Numbered from the stretch's first letter, positions 1 to 14,581 are shown. The stretch: DNA of 64,000 nt from Tenebrio molitor (GCF_963966145.1 NC_091055.1:930001-994000); one strand, 5' to 3'. The notes: generated by a model not told the origin, from the sequence alone. Program-made: numbers and translations.

Positions 1-2700
1 GAAGCAATCAAAAAAATTATGGAAAACCCAAGTACGTTCACCGTGTATATCTTGACTATACCTGATGTATTTCTACTGAAAATACTCTTTAGAAGCATAC
101 AAATGAGTCTAGACTCGCAGACTCATTGAAAAGAATACAGACGTATTTATTCGAAGAATAGTTATCTAATGACACAGTGACCGATTTATATAATTTATTA
201 TTAAAATCAAGGTAATTTTTTTTTTTAATATTCTGAATGTATCTAAATCATCTATCTACGGCTCTACCAAATCAAATGGTCATTCAGTGATTTGCGTATT
301 ATTTGCAACAATGAAAAGAGTGATAAATTTACATAACAATTATGATAATCTTACATGTTATTTCAACAGGAATGCTAAGCATCTATGAGCAACCTGTTAA
401 TTATTATCATCAGAATTAGGTATATTATGACGATTTAAAAAAAATACCTACCTATAAAAAATCCCTTAACCCACCCTTGCATATTACAACCACATTTACA
501 AAATTACTTCATTCCTTAAAAAATGTAATCCTACATTGTAACTGGAATGAAAATAATTTTGTTTTTAGGCAAAAGATCTACATTTGAATTTGGACTAGTT
601 GGTTAGAAAAAATCTTTTAAATATCTATTAAGACAATAGCACTGTCCAAATGTCACATACATACCTTTTAGTCTTTTTACACATATTTTGAACTGTAAAA
701 ATTAAAACTCAAGTAGCAACATACAGAATACACAATTCTTAGTTAGTTTTGTCGTCGATAACAATGTCAAGTCGATTTACTATAATCAAACCATTATTAA
801 AATTACTGGTACTGTTATTATTGTTATTACAATTGAATTCATCGTTATCATCACACAATGGCGATCAAGTCTCTCTCAACTTTTATTGTTGTCCAAATTA
901 TATTTTAAGGTTAAAATAATTATGGAACGACACGATTTACTCATTCATCTCTGTAATTGGGTACGTTCCATATTCGTCGGCATTCATTTATTCCACCGCG
1001 TGATTTTTTAAATTTCACATCTACCCGGCTATGACTACATTATACTTAATTTAATTAATTTGATTAATTAAAAATATATTAAATCAAAATATAATGTAGT
1101 CGTATTTAATTAAAATATAACGTAGTCTCATAGCTGGCTAGATATGAAATTTAAAAAATCACCGATATTTGAAAGTGTTACTTTGAACCTTCGCCACTTA
1201 CAAGCGGCAAAATTAAATGTGTATCGGGACCCATATCTGACACCACTTTATTAATCGGGATTTAACGATTTTTAATTAAATATCACTTTTGTATGCAGAT
1301 ATATATTTATTTTTGGATAATTAAATGGATGTAGGTAGGGGCGGATACAAAAATCAAATTTCGGTTTAATAACAATACATATTTGTATTAAATATGGCAG
1401 AATATTTGGACTACATTTGTTATTTATAACTTAATTATCTAACTTAAAACGGTTACGTATTGATTAGAGAATTAATTAATAGCAGTAATAATGTGAAGCC
1501 GAATGTAAATATGAAACTTGTCTCTCAACTCTGTAGTCTAAATGTAGTACATACATAAAAATTGACATTCTTCATTAATACTTCTATGGTCATTGTAGTA
1601 CAGTCGACTTAATTTTACAAGCGTTGTGAATAACAATTACCATATCAAAATAACAATAAAAAACCGGATGGTACTTGTATATTTTAAATTCAATTCACTA
1701 GTTTTGGGTTACGTGTTAGTTTTTCAGCACACACTCGGTTTTCCAATTACGTAGGGGATATTATAGAAAGTGACTGAAAACCGGTATTTAAGTCCAAATG
1801 AAAAGTGAAACAACAAATAATTAAATAGTCAATATTTTGATGACGGCATTTAGTCACTTTGTATTCAATAAATTAAAAATGTGTTACTTACTTATTTTGT
1901 TGTTTTATGCCTCTTCAGTAGTATTGTTGTCATTCTCTAATTTATTTACAAATATATGCGTTATTCGATTATTTATTACATGACAACCATCAGATCCAGC
2001 CTACTTTTTCATGTCTATAATATATTTTTTACATACTCGTCGCACATTACACCATTTTTATTTTATTTTATTTCTGTTTTAATTTTATTCAGAAAATACT
2101 AATTCTAACCATCAGCTGGCTGTCTTCTGCACGCAACAAACACTCGCCACTGCCACCAAACTGACTCACTCCCATTCGGTCTAATGTTTTCGGTATGGAA
2201 ATGATCGTTCGGTATTCTAGTGCCCTCTTTTGGCGCTCCGTGCAATACTCCTAACATAATTGCAGAATGCTTTTATTTTATTTCTCAAGGATAAATGTTA
2301 CACAAATTAAATTAAATTTTGAAATCGAAAGAATTTATAAATTCATTACGATAAAACTTTTACAGTTGACCGTCATACTTTGGTTTATGTAAACTTAAAC
2401 CTCAAGTCTGGAAAGTTAGGGCACTGGAAAACAGTGGTTCCGAAACTGTCGTCCGCGGACTCCTGCGGGGTCCGACAGATAATAGTCGGTTTCCTTTTTA
2501 AGGATTCTGGAGCTATCAAAGTTTCGGAATCACTGTTTTATCGTATTACTTACTCCCAGTGGTTGGCTGTAAATGTTTAACAAGGTTAACACTGCGTCTC
2601 ACCTTTGCCTTGGTCCATCACATAACAGGGCACAACAAACATGATATTGTACATATTTGAACTTTGGGTTTTTTTTTTAAATAAATTTTCGACAATTCTT
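1..2700. other. Noncoding stretch, no gene seen
   Basis: AT-rich sequence without a supportable coding region. The longest open frame (2380-2580, plus) has no recognisable domain and no splice context, so it is not called. The stretch contains the palindromic element at 999-1164. It is the downstream side of the SLC41 gene. Confidence 0.6.
999..1164. repeat. Palindromic MITE-like element
   Basis: The left end (TGATTTTTTAAATTTCACATC, then CGGCTATGACTAC) returns as the reverse complement at the right end (GTAGTCTCATAGCTGGCTAG, then GAAATTTAAAAAATCACCG). This makes a near-perfect foldback of about 165 bp with an AT-rich centre. The right half holds two tandem copies of an AAAATATAA(T/C)GTAGTC unit. 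There is no coding capacity. It is probably a miniature inverted-repeat transposon, but no second copy is visible in this window. Confidence 0.7.
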
Positions 2701-2806
2701 TACCGGGTGTTCATAAATGATTCGTGTCTCAAGAAGGCTGTGTCTCCATTTAAATACATGGAGTCACAGCACACCTGATGCATGAGTTATTTATGAAAAC
2801 CCTGTA
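2701..2806. repeat. Small MITE, termini TA-CCGGGTGTTCATAAAT
   Basis: A 106-bp near-palindrome. The left end CCGGGTGTTCATAAATGA matches the reverse complement of the right end (CAGGGTTTTCATAAATAA). The centre carries a second pair of arms, GGCTGTG..CTCCAT and ATGGAG..CACAGC. Both ends abut TA, consistent with a TA target site. Noncoding. Confidence 0.75.
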
Positions 2807-3119
2807 TATTAGTGTACATATATGTATTCCCTTACATTCTTCTAGCAAACGGTATTTTTTATTATACTTCTCAGATAGAAAGTCACCTGTAAGCACATCT
2901 ACACTTTGTATGGCACAATTTTTTTTAACTTAGTTCATAAATCCATCATCAAGGAGTTGATGAAAAAATCCCCACGAAGTTTTAGTAAAATGGCATAATT
3001 TTCGTTATTATTAATAAGTTTTGTTGTTGTGGACTACTGAAACTATTATTATAATTTAATGTACTAGTGAAAAGTGGTAAAAGTTAGTGATAGGGAGAAA
3101 ATAAATGTTCGTGTTCATG

Positions 3120-3125
3120 TTTATT
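3120..3125 (-). terminator. Candidate poly(A) signal of SLC41 gene
   Basis: AATAAA on the minus strand about 200 nt past the SLC41 stop codon. A second AATAAA at 3312-3317 lies only about 10 nt after the stop, so it is a less likely sole signal. The choice between them is not determined by the sequence. Confidence 0.3.
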
Positions 3126-3326
3126 AAAATTGGTTTTACATCTTATCAAAATAAAATTACTGGCAATAAAATCACGAAATTTTAAATTTACAGAAACTGT
3201 AAATTTAAAGGTATATAGATATATATAATACTATAAGTTTGTACATTATCATTGTTTATATACAATTGAATTAGATAAAACTTAATTGATCACATTAAAA
3301 TAAGTACTAGGTTTATTTAATCGTCA

Positions 3327-6300
3327 CTAATTGTTTGCTGTTTCCTCGAGAATGACTGGAGTGTAATCTTGATGAATTGCTCTTAAGAAGATGAAAGCTA
3401 GAAGCAGAAGGCTGGATCCCAGAAGGTCTCCAAGAGCTGTTAAGTACGGAATAGCCGAATTGTCTGGATCCATCTTGAACCTCCACATCGTGTGGATCAT
3501 GATGTGAGCAATATACAAGAGCAGCATAATTTGTAATAGACTGACTCCAACGTAAGTCAAGGCAAAAGCCGGGTACACACAGGAAACTCCTTCGTTGTAT
3601 ATAAGGTCGGCTACGAAAACAAATACAGTTTGTCCTGGGATCATCATTAAAAGTAGAATCCTTGCGGATTTGGCCGGAAGTACCCCTCGAATTAGTGCTT
3701 TCCACGGCCAAACCCACTGTTTGGTATGAGGAGGGATGACACCCTTCAAAGAAGTCTTGTGGAGCATCGTTGATATGCGACTTGCTTGCACTGACACCAA
3801 GTTACCACCAATTCCGTTGATAATTGGCTGGAAGACGACAAAACCAGTAAACTGGTCTACGGCAGAATCCAGAACCAGTCCACCCAATCTACAAAATAAA
3901 ACGGAATGCGATAAATCGAGTATTCATGAACGACTGATTGCGCGGTGCATGTAAATGCAGTGTCATGTTCAAGGCTACAATTATTGTCGGGGGTCACTGT
4001 CATCAAAGTGAGGCAAAAACTGTCAATATTGTGGAGCAAAACCACAGGAAAATTTGCTCAATGTCATGATCACGCTGTTGTTAACATGATGATGTTTTTC
4101 AGACGTTACTCGTCAATATTACGATCATAAACTCTGAAGTGTAAAATTAGTCCAGTGGTAGTAGAATACCTGGCACGTCAATTTTTAGTGGAGTACCTAC
4201 GCCATGTTGTTAACACTCGAGGTCAATGGAAGAAATTGTAAATACATGTAATTGTAAAAACCAGTACTTTGTTACTTGTAAACTATTGCATAATTATATT
4301 TGTATTACGATTTTATCGTTTTTATATATTGTTCAAATATTACATTTATACCACAACGTCATGCAACCATAAAAATTATATTAAATCAATCGAAAAAAAT
4401 CTGATAAAACATTTTACAACGTTTTAACTTTTTTCACGATATTGCGGAAATCACTATAACAACAATAATATAATACTGCAAAAAAAAACATTGTTTCTTT
4501 CGTATTCAGTGTTTATTATCAATAAAAAAAATAAAAAATCAAGAAAAGTGAAATCGTTTATGCCCCAATAATTATTATCAATCAGAGAGAAGATAAATGG
4601 AAATTTAAAAAATAACCTCGAGTAAATTTTCTTTGTGTTTAATATGTAAATACAAAATTGTATCAAGTTTAATGAAAGTGTTAATTCAACGATCGTCCGT
4701 AGAACTATGTCGGATGTATCAGGTGTTCATTTAAATTTATCCTCAAAGTTGGCGTTGAAGAGTCGATTGTGAACACACCATCACTCGTCAGTCTGCACGG
4801 TAAAAACACCAACAACGCAAAAAGTGAGGTTAGATTTAAACATTTCATCCGTGATATCTAATCCGTGGTGTATTCACAATCAACTTTTCAGCGCCTATTT
4901 TTTTTAAATGAACACCCGATATAATATAGAGTGTGTTGTATTTATTTTACAGAGAATCATGGTAATAGATCATCCCGCAACGCACTTGTTTTTCTTTTGT
5001 TTATAAGAATTATTATTGGAACGGAAAAATAAGTACCTATGTAAGTTCGGAAATGCACTCGTTCATTGTCAAAATTGCGTACTTCCTTTATTGCAAATGA
5101 TACACATTACGGGCATGCTAAGAAAATTACAACTTACCCGCTAATTATGAGAGCGCTGAGAACTGGAGTCCATCCGTGGGTTAAAATTTTTTTCGTATAA
5201 TTATTTTTCCTCACAATGAATATCCATATAGGTAAGATCAAAAGAATGTAAACTCCCAAAACGGATATCATGACTTCCGGGTAATCATCTGTAAAAAGAG
5301 TTGATAAAGAGGGATCTTGAAGTAGTCTTGGATGGTACTGACCATGGATGGAAAACAATAAACTGGCCCATGACGAGAGGACTAGAAGGGATACCACATC
5401 ACCAATACTGGCTGCAAAAGGCGTTGCGACGTTGTCCGGGTTCAATTTTAATTTGTAAGATATGATTATCACAGCTATCAGTACGAAATCTAGGATCAAG
5501 CACGACATCGTTGCTGTCAGTACTCCAGAAGTTGCTAACAGCAACGCATGTTCCCAATCAAACCCTCCGTTGACTAGAGCTGAGGCACCAACAGCGAAAA
5601 TAGCAACCAGACACGACGCGACAATTGCTTGTACCTAAAATTCATCGATCAAGTCAAAATTTTTTGGATCTTTTTGAGCTATCTTACTTGCACCAACCCG
5701 ACATTACCGACGATCATTTTAAAGAGTTCGCGTTTGGACTTCATCGTACCTAGATGAGCTTGAGTGGAAAGACGCGAAGCCAGACACATGTCCAAGTTGC
5801 CTTTGAGGCCGATAATAGACGGTACCAAGATGTACAACGCTTTAACTTCTTTGAAAACTTCATATTCCTGTGTATTTATCCAATTAAATAAATGACAAGG
5901 TTCGAGATGTGTCGCGAACATCCAATATTTCATTTTCGTCAAATGTCATTTTACTAACCTCAACATTTCCCAGTACTATTCCAGCGCCTATTGTACCTAT
6001 CCCCGCTATCATGAAAGGGATGAAAACTTGCAAAGTTATCGAATACCAATGTTCTTTATCTATTGCTGTGGTTTCGGCTTCTACTTCGGACTCACTAAGA
6101 GTGATGGACTTTATTGACTCCAAAGATTTGCCGTTGTAGAGAGATTCAACTTTATCTACATACACGAATTTCAAAATTCAAACTTTTAAACTATTTGGAA
6201 ATTGTTGTTACCATTTTCTGCTTCCATCTCTTTCGTTTTAGGTAAATCTGGTGAAAAACTTAGAATTGTAGAGACAGTTAACTGATTTTCAGGCATTTCA

Positions 6301-6377
6301 GGGATCTTGTCGGATAACACGGATATTGTAATTTGAGGATCCAGGTTCTCTTCACCTTCATAATTATAGACCACCAT
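3327..6377 (-). CDS. SLC41-family (MgtE-like) magnesium transporter
   Basis: Five coding exons can be joined on the minus strand: 6377-6212, 6155-5959, 5867-5688, 5634-5138 and 3888-3327. All introns are GT-AG with consistent phase, giving 533 residues, close to the usual SLC41 length of about 510-570. The start ATG at 6377 lies two bases inside an exon (acceptor AG at 6381-6380). The protein has an acidic cytosolic N-terminus (1-95), then two MgtE-like halves. Family hallmarks are visible: VPSIIGLKGNLDMCLASRLS near 136-155 and INPDNVATPFAASIGD near 245-260 (KLNPDN) in the first half, PIINGIGGNLVSVQASRIST (368-387) and DPDNSAIPYLTALGD (487-501) in the second. The family moves Mg2+ across the plasma membrane (SLC41A1 as Na+/Mg2+ exchanger) or the mitochondrial membrane (A3 type). 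Which paralogue this matches cannot be decided here. The last intron (5137-3889) is 1249 nt and holds a MITE; the others are 53-91 nt. Confidence 0.95.
4717..4921. repeat. MITE family A, copy 1 (inside SLC41 intron)
   Basis: A 205-bp inverted-repeat element. It opens TA-TCAGGTGTTCATTTAAAT and closes with TTTAAATGAACACCCGA-TA. Subterminal CTCAAAG..GGCGTTGAAGAGTCG pairs with the AACTTTTCAGCGCC region near the right end. Related copies lie at 54345-54558 and, partially, 43155-43290. It has no coding potential. It sits in the only long intron of the SLC41 gene. Confidence 0.85.
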
Positions 6378-6949
6378 TGCTGAAATTTTTGAAAATGTCT
6401 GTTGCACCGATACCACAATGACAAACTGAAATACCCAACTCGTTCGAATACAAAATAACAACGTTGCTAAAAAATAACCGTAAAGTGAGTCACTCAAATT
6501 TTTAGCATTTCGCATTTTTTACTATTTTGAATATATTATGACAATGGAAAACAAACATTATCTTCAAATGCGCACACAATTCACTAGAATTAGAATAAAA
6601 AATATTTTACAGGTGAATCGCACTTGAAATTTATTATGCAATTCGATTTAAGTGCCAGTAAAAATTTAACAGTTCACTTTGTACAAACATTGTTTTAAAA
6701 CTTTATGTTGATATCGAAATAATTTTATTAGTGTACCTATTTGTTGATAAAACGATTTGAAATATTGTTTGTTCTAAATGCAGATAAATAAACTCTTATT
6801 AAAATTATGAAATATTAATTGCCTTAATTTTATTTCATATTATCTGCTTAAATTGCAATTAAAAATTCACATAAAAGCGACACGTTTTCATTAAATCCGA
6901 TTGAGTCGTTTATTGTAGGTATTAATGAATAAAATAAATGATACTTACC
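6378..6949 (-). other. Likely 5' noncoding part of SLC41 gene
   Basis: A splice acceptor (TTTCAG) ends two bases before the SLC41 start codon, so the mRNA must begin further right. A strong minus-strand donor, AAG then GTAAGT, has its exon edge at 6949 and could pair with that acceptor to give a 568-nt intron. Other weaker donors exist further right, so the true first exon is not settled. Confidence 0.35.
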
Positions 6950-9900
6950 TTATGTGTTTATGGATTTGACGTATGAATAGGTTGAATTCCGTCTAAAACG
7001 TCTCTTGTAATTTCACTTCTCAGAAGTGCGCTCAATTTTCGGTATGAATGAGTCCTTGACGACCATTCAAAATGATTTAATCTAAAAGGAAAATGTTGTG
7101 TGGACATATTAAATTACAGAAAATTATAGTTTAATTGTAAGCAACTGTGTTGTGTTCTTATTTCAGTAATTAAAAATGTCTTCATTTTATTGTATTGAGA
7201 TAAGTTAAAATAATAATGCAATGATGATAATAGCAACACTGGTAATGGTGAGAAAAATATTTACCTTTGTTTCTGATGTCTGAATTTACGTCAAATTTTT
7301 AAGAATTCGATATGTCAATGAAATTTCGTGTTTATTTTGTTGTATTCATGTGAAATTTTTCTCATATTTGTCCAAACACAAATGCAACAAATACGACTTA
7401 ATTACAAGATTCAATAAGCATATGATTTCGAAAAAGTGTTTATTTGGAAGAAGCAGGAAAATTACAACGACACTTATCTCATACCATATTTACCTTAGTC
7501 GCTCACATTGATTTTCACCAGTAACATCAAAATGCAGAGAAATCTTAAAATTGCTTGTTACATTTTGAATTTTTGTTTATAACTGTTGCTGTTACCTTTA
7601 AATGAATGTTCATATCGCAAACATAGATAAGTTTATCGTATTTCTAATAAATTTCGCTTCTGACTATGATTTGAAAATATTTCCGCCTTATCAGATTTAA
7701 CATTTTAACTTACAAGACCAAGAAAATCAATTAAGAATCAGAAAAAAGATTTCTTTGTTGCTTAATTGTTGGTGAAGAAAAATTAACTTTTACCAGTTTG
7801 CAACATCTTGCGGTTTGGGTTAACGAAAAAAATTCTGTTTTTAAAGACCGTTACGCCACCGTAATCATAACAGTAAATAAATGATCTCCACACTAAAAGT
7901 AATACAATTATCCATAGTTATAGACGATAATGTTTTAGCTTCCTGCATAATCGTCAAGAATTTTATAAAATTCATTTAATAGAATAATTAACTAATTTGG
8001 TTAGAAAGTTGATTTGTGGAGAAAGTATTTGTATATTTTTTCATGCATCAATTGAGATAATGACGACAATTGCATTTGAATACATTTTATTACAATTTTA
8101 ATGTGCCAGGTAGATACATTTTTTGTTCCTTTAATGTGATTTGAAATTTCAAACATCAGATAAGATCACAAATGACAATTTAATTGAAAAGAAATGTTTT
8201 CGATAAAATCTTTGACGTTATTCGTATTTAAAGGCGTAGTGAACAACAATCGAATTTTTAAGTGTTGATAATTTATCTACAACCTGTTTACACTCGAGCA
8301 ATAGTTCAGTGGAATTGGAAAAGAAGTGAAAATTTAAATGTTTACCTCCCACTAATTTAAAGAAGAATACGTAAAGATAAGGTAAATTTAGTGATCTCAT
8401 CCGGTTGTGGCGAAAACAATTTGAAGAAAACTATGTTTTATGATTTTTTTTATGATGAGTCGTCATAAATTTACAAAAACAAATAATTAACTGATAAAAC
8501 GAATATTTATACTCAATTGATAGTAAAGTCGTTGTACATAATAGCCCAGAAATCCGATTTTTATTCTACCTATAAAAGACATAAATGGATCTTGAAAGTA
8601 TAAAGCAAATCTCTCTTGACAACTAGATATTACAGTTAACTGTAGTTCCTGCAAACTTTTCGTTCTAAAAAAATTACAAGAATAACTGAATCGAGATCAA
8701 TTACTGCCATTCAGATATATCCACACACACATACGCAATTGGAAATGTTAATTTTGATAAATTAAATAAATGAACATATGTTCAAATGTGTGATAATAAT
8801 ATGCTTCATTTTGATGGAGATTCATCACGATATATTATCATGTTCGATTACAATCTTGAAAGATTATTTTATTAGCATCCCGATCAGTGATTTTTTTCTG
8901 TGTTAACAAGAGCGTTTCAGCTCGTTACCATTTTTAAAATGGGTTTAGTTCATGACAAACGTCTTAATGATGTCTAAATATTGACAGTAATTTTCATTTT
9001 GTCTGCTAGGTGACTGATATATTAAGCTACCTAATAAAATACAAACGGTTAATTACAAGACCATAAGAACATTTATGGTAAACACAGTTTACTGTCGTTT
9101 CAGTTAGTGAAAACAGTTTCGGAAATTATCACCTCCTCAAGACAATGAGAGCGAAATCGGACAATTCACGCATCATGGTTGTTTCGATTTCGATTTAATT
9201 TTTGATTTTTCAGTTGTTTGAAAGTTGGCCCAAAACCAAAAATAACATGTTCTCAATTGCTTTCTCATGACGAGACGAGATCTTCTATCAGTGTACTTGT
9301 ACAAGTGGCGCCTTTTCAAATGTAGGTAGTTCCGTTTATCAAAGTATCGTCGATTTAAAAGAGTGGAAAAATCTAGAGAGTAGAGTACCTGCTTAGTACA
9401 ACGTTTAAACTAATTTCGAATGTAAATTTGGGGATAATAACTAACGACAAAACATCATAATTTAGTGGTAAATACGTTATCGACCGATAATACGATCATA
9501 TAGTAATATAACGATCTTCAAATGAGATCGATGTTGTAAATATCGAATGACAAGTTATTTAATCCCGATTTTACTCTTTTATTTATGTGAAACAGACAGT
9601 TTTTATGGTGCACAAGCTCTATCAGTTTTATTGTCCAGATTTATTTATTCCTAATCAATAAACATTAAGGTTGTTTTTAATTACGGCTATTTAACCGCAG
9701 ATACTTCACCATCACGAAATCGGTTTCTGTAATTCAACTATTAAGCGAAAAATCCCCGATTATTTTAAATTCTTAACATTAATCACATTATTGTGCAAGA
9801 AATTGTATAAATACATTTTTAAAACACCATTGTTCTTGCAAGAAGTCCATTTTCTATTTTACACAAGTTAAATGATTGTGTGGTGACATACCGTTATCAC

Positions 9901-12900
9901 TCATTTATCACTAAAATAACTGATAAAATAAGAAAAATCCCGTTGCCTGGAACAGACCGGTAAAATGTACTTTAATCAGTTTTATTTGGTAGATTTATGA
10001 CCCACTATGCTACTTACAATGATGCTGCACATGCCTACAATAATCTCTTTAGGAAATCGTTCGTATTTATTATTCTTTTTCCCAAACAAAAAATGATGAT
10101 TTTTGAAGTATGTGAATAAGAGTGTTTTTCGTTTTATTTTTATTACAGAAAGTTGTTTAAATAAAACGTATCAACTCCTAGATAAAGCTGCTTTAGGAAT
10201 TATCTCTGATTCTAAATTGGGAAAATGACCAAAGATCAAATCACTTCAAGAAACTCACCTAACAGCCTAACGAGCTTGTCTAAGGTGTCAACTAAGATAA
10301 TGTTCGCATAATCAAAACACAACTATTCATTTGTAACAGGATAACGTAAAATCGATGGATCCTCACCGCTCTTTGTACTCGCAATTTCTTGTGGGATCTG
10401 TTTTACTCTTATTGCGACATTCGAGATATGTCACATTGTTGGCAAGTCTGGATGGTTAATTAATATTTCTGCTGAGTTATGGTTTCATCTTGGGTTTTAT
10501 TTATTAAAAACTCAAATTGTAATTTTATGAAAACATTACGTTTCAACAAAAACAAACAGAAAGAGAATGAAATAAAGACTAAAATTTCCGTTTCCATTTC
10601 TTTGAAAGCCTAGAATCGTTTAAACCACAACAACTATTACATTTGTGTGTTGTTGCGTAATAATTAGTCTATATATCGTTTAAACGTGACTTAAAAAAAT
10701 AATAGCAAATTTATGTGGTTCTTAAAGATGCTTCTTCTTATTCCATAAATAGATTTTTTAAATTATCTCATTGTTGTAATAACTCAAATATGTATGTTGT
10801 ACCAAGAATCCAAGACACGAATTTTATCTTTATTTCTAGATGTTCGACAAGATTTTTGAACTTTCGAACTTTCCCGTTTTAATTTAATCGAATTTAAAAA
10901 TCGGTTTTGACTAATCATCTGATTCTTTTCATTAATTATTGAAATCGTCGATTTATCTAGTAGACGATTAAAGTTTATCTTGGGTAAATTATTGACTAAT
11001 ACATTACTTCATTCAGATAAATAAAAATACAATACACCAATATACAGGCTGCTCCAATATTATACATGACAGAATGCAGGATGTCTCAAAATTCGCGAAT
11101 TCCGAATTCAAAGCGTGGTAGGGAAGGACCCAGTGGAGCTCTAAAAAAATTCACTCTTCCTGAAGAAAATATACTGAAGTGATCCCCTACAACGCTCTGA
11201 ATTCGGAATTCGGCGAATTTTGAGACACCCTGTATAAATGTATTCAAGTTGGTTGGCCTTATCGGGCGTCTAATTATGCATAATTTTTGAATCAAGTTTA
11301 ATTTTTTCAGAATACTGGAACTTCCTGTATAAAGCTGTTCGATTAACTTAACTGTAAAATTCGTTGTTGTTTCATAATTGGAAGTGCGTAAATCTTCTGA
11401 TATTAAACGAGAAGTCTTTTGTATTTACCGGATGAAACAAAGTTATGTATGTCGCATATCCTGGAAATATTCCGTTGAGAAGGCCAATTAGAAGTGTTTT
11501 TAATTCTTTAGTTCTATCTTATCAGAAAGGTTGATATAACAATAGTGAAAAGTATCAAAATGTATTTGATGATTTCTTCCGAAGAAGACCGTTATGTCAA
11601 TAATGCTCCAACACACTTATCATTGACGATAAATGTACTTAATCGATTCACGTACAAATATCGAGCAGAATTCCAACCAAATACACAATACCAGAATTCT
11701 ACAAAATTTGTAACGAACAAAACACGGAACTAACTTGTCCTGGTATGGCTCAAACGGATTTAACTTTGGTCGTGACATAATTTTTTGTTTAGTTAATAAT
11801 GCACAGTCATCTTTTTGAGGTTTTTTATTCTACAATTCTGATTTAAAATTTTTCATAGTCAACAGTTATTATACTGAATCGTTTTTAATTACTGTTATCA
11901 AATCGCGAAACTGATGAATTTAAGTAAGAATAATCACTTATTAGACTTATAAAGATAAAACTATAATTATCCTGTAATTATAATACGATAGTTTTATGCA
12001 ACAAACACTGAGCACACGGAAACAACAAAATTTTGTTGGAATTTTGTGTGACGAGTATATAAGTGTACTGAAATTAAATGCTCATCGAACAAAATATAAA
12101 TTACTGTAGTGTTAGGTTAATTAGAAAGGATGTAAAGACAGATCATTTCTTACTGAAAATAAAATTGTATTTCTATGGGCAAATATTATTTTTTACCATT
12201 GCATAGCGTAAATTTATCCAGTGTAATTTTTGTTATAAAAATTATCTCACAATAAAAACTTAAATCAGACGTTATAATTTGGGCAGGTTTCAATTTTAAA
12301 TTGGATTTTCAAAATACAATTCGAATTTAATGGCAACCGGTTTAATGACTTGGGTATTTACGTGAGTTCATTAGTTTCTGTCATCGAACGAACACATTTT
12401 TCTAAAAAATATTTTTTACTTACGAGGGATAGTGATGAATAGCCAGCTTTACAAAAATTAACTAACACGTGCAACACGGAGAAAAGAACAACCAGCATTC
12501 ACAACACTGGGGCTAGTTTAAGTACGTACTAAAACCATGAGCGAAATGTTCCAGGTACGCAGGTACTCTTGAAAATTGCTAGATAATAGATAGTGACGTC
12601 AGACACTGTTTGAATCTTAGCTACCTCTCGGTAGTTATGCGCTCTGTTATTGAAGGAAATTGTGGACATGCCCCTCCATTTAAAAAGCAACAGCTTTTCG
12701 CCCCAGTAACCTTCACTTATCCTTATTGTTATAACGATAGTGATAGATAAACAGTACTATATTTTCTTTTATTTAAGACAAGTGCTAATTTTATTTACAA
12801 TCATCTAATTGACATATTATTTGGCAGATGGGATACAGTTAACAATAAGAATGTCTCCATTTTATTAATGAATAATTGCCAACTGCACATTCTTTTTCTT

Positions 12901-14581
12901 GTACGTCCAAATGAAATAACTCTCGGATACATTTAATTGGACTAAATAGAATGGTACTATTAGATTCTAGGATGCTAGAACTCTGGAACGTTGCATTTTT
13001 CAACCTACATTTTTATTTGATAAGAGTAACTAATTTTGTAAATTCTATTTCTCTATATTAGTGTTTTTGAATTACAACTTCCACGATCCTGGGAGCAAAA
13101 TTTTAATAAAATACGCTGTTCCTTAAGAATTCCAAGGAGAATAACTTACTGTTAGAGTTTTTGGAGGACACTTTTTACTGTTATATCTAACACAAATAAC
13201 ACTTTTCCAAATAGCGTAAGTTTTGATCGTAATTGAAATTCGATTACGCTAAATACAACTGGTATAATTTTAGTGTAGTAAATGTAAAAATTTTTCATTA
13301 ACCGAAATAAGTTTCCTGTAATGATGCAAATGCCTAGTAAAATCTTGTAAAGCATTATTTTCATTCATTTATTGAGTAATATTGGGCAAATGTGAATTGA
13401 AGTCAATAAAATCGTTTTTTCAACTAAAAGGATCCATAAATGACGTCAACTTCGGTAAATTGACAAAACAAATGATTTTATTCGATGTTTATTAACAGAT
13501 TTTTACTACTGCATTATGTATTATCTACTAATTGTTACTAGGTATTAGTACACAGTATTTCGAAACAGCGAAACACTTTTTTAATGAATTCTAAAGTTCA
13601 CGTATTTTATGTAGGCACGTGCAGTATAAATCATACTCTTTCGACTAAGTATTTCATTTTTTTCCACTTTCCCATATGTCATTCACATTGTCTTTTATCA
13701 CGCATTCTCTTCAACTTTTTTTTTAATGGAAGATTCTCTTCTGTTGCTTAATTTAGGATAATAGGATTATGCAAAATTGTGGAAAGGTCCATTAGATACG
13801 TACAATGCATTTGTATTAAAAAAACAAAGGAATAATTTTTGCTGTTGCTTAATTTTCACTTTTTAAATGATTATATTAATACATGGTTTATTCAACTTCG
13901 CGAAGTACTCAATATGTTTTATTATTTATTATTATTCCGTATATTAGAGAGATAACAAGCATACTGCTACATCAATTTCACAATCAAGTTCTTTCCAATA
14001 TTTTTTAATCTAAAGAGGTTTTTGTTAATATTGACGTCGCTTCCTCTTTAATTACTTAAGTCATTGAAAAATCGCGTAATCATTTCGGAAACAATCATGC
14101 CAATTCGAAATAGAACAATTTTTTTTTAAAGATGTGGCAATTAAAAACACATTTTAGAGCGGCTATCAATACACAATCAAAATCTGTGATAACACAATGA
14201 CGTTAATTAAAATTGCACCTGTCCCCGTGATTTTATGCAATAAGAAAAAGTGAGATTGTGAGGTACCCACTTTGTTCTAGGAAAAATGGATCTATAATGA
14301 GGTCGTTAAGAGATAAGAAATAACAATTTTTGTTTTATAATCAAGGATGTTGGTCCTGTCCTGTGCCACAAATTTCTTTCTAGGACAGTCTGGATACTTG
14401 AAATTTTGTCCCTTAGATAAAAATAACACAAGAATTTTATCAGATTAAAGAAAAATGTATGTTAAGTGGATTTATTGAAGATCATATCAATTTGGATCTT
14501 AATAGTGACGCAGGTATATGTATATAAATGCATGCATCAGTGCGTGCAACAATATTTTCCAAAAGTTTTTTTCCAATGATA
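6950..14581. other. Noncoding, AT-rich, no gene seen
   Basis: No open frame here has recognisable domains or a convincing exon chain. The only structured feature found is the short family B element at 11076-11234. Promoter elements for the SLC41 gene may lie in the left part, but none can be pinpointed. Confidence 0.55.
11076..11234. repeat. MITE family B, short internally deleted copy
   Basis: The left end CAGGATGTCTCAAAATTCGC, continuing into an AATTCCGAATTC palindrome, mirrors the right end GGCGAATTTTGAGACACCCTG-TA. Both subterminal parts match the longer copy at 33461-33939 closely (GCGTGGTAGGGAAGGACCC on the left, ACTGAAGTGATCCCCTA on the right). The roughly 320-bp centre of the long copy is missing between GAAGAA(A/G)ATAT and ACTGAAGTG. 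Noncoding. Confidence 0.85.
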
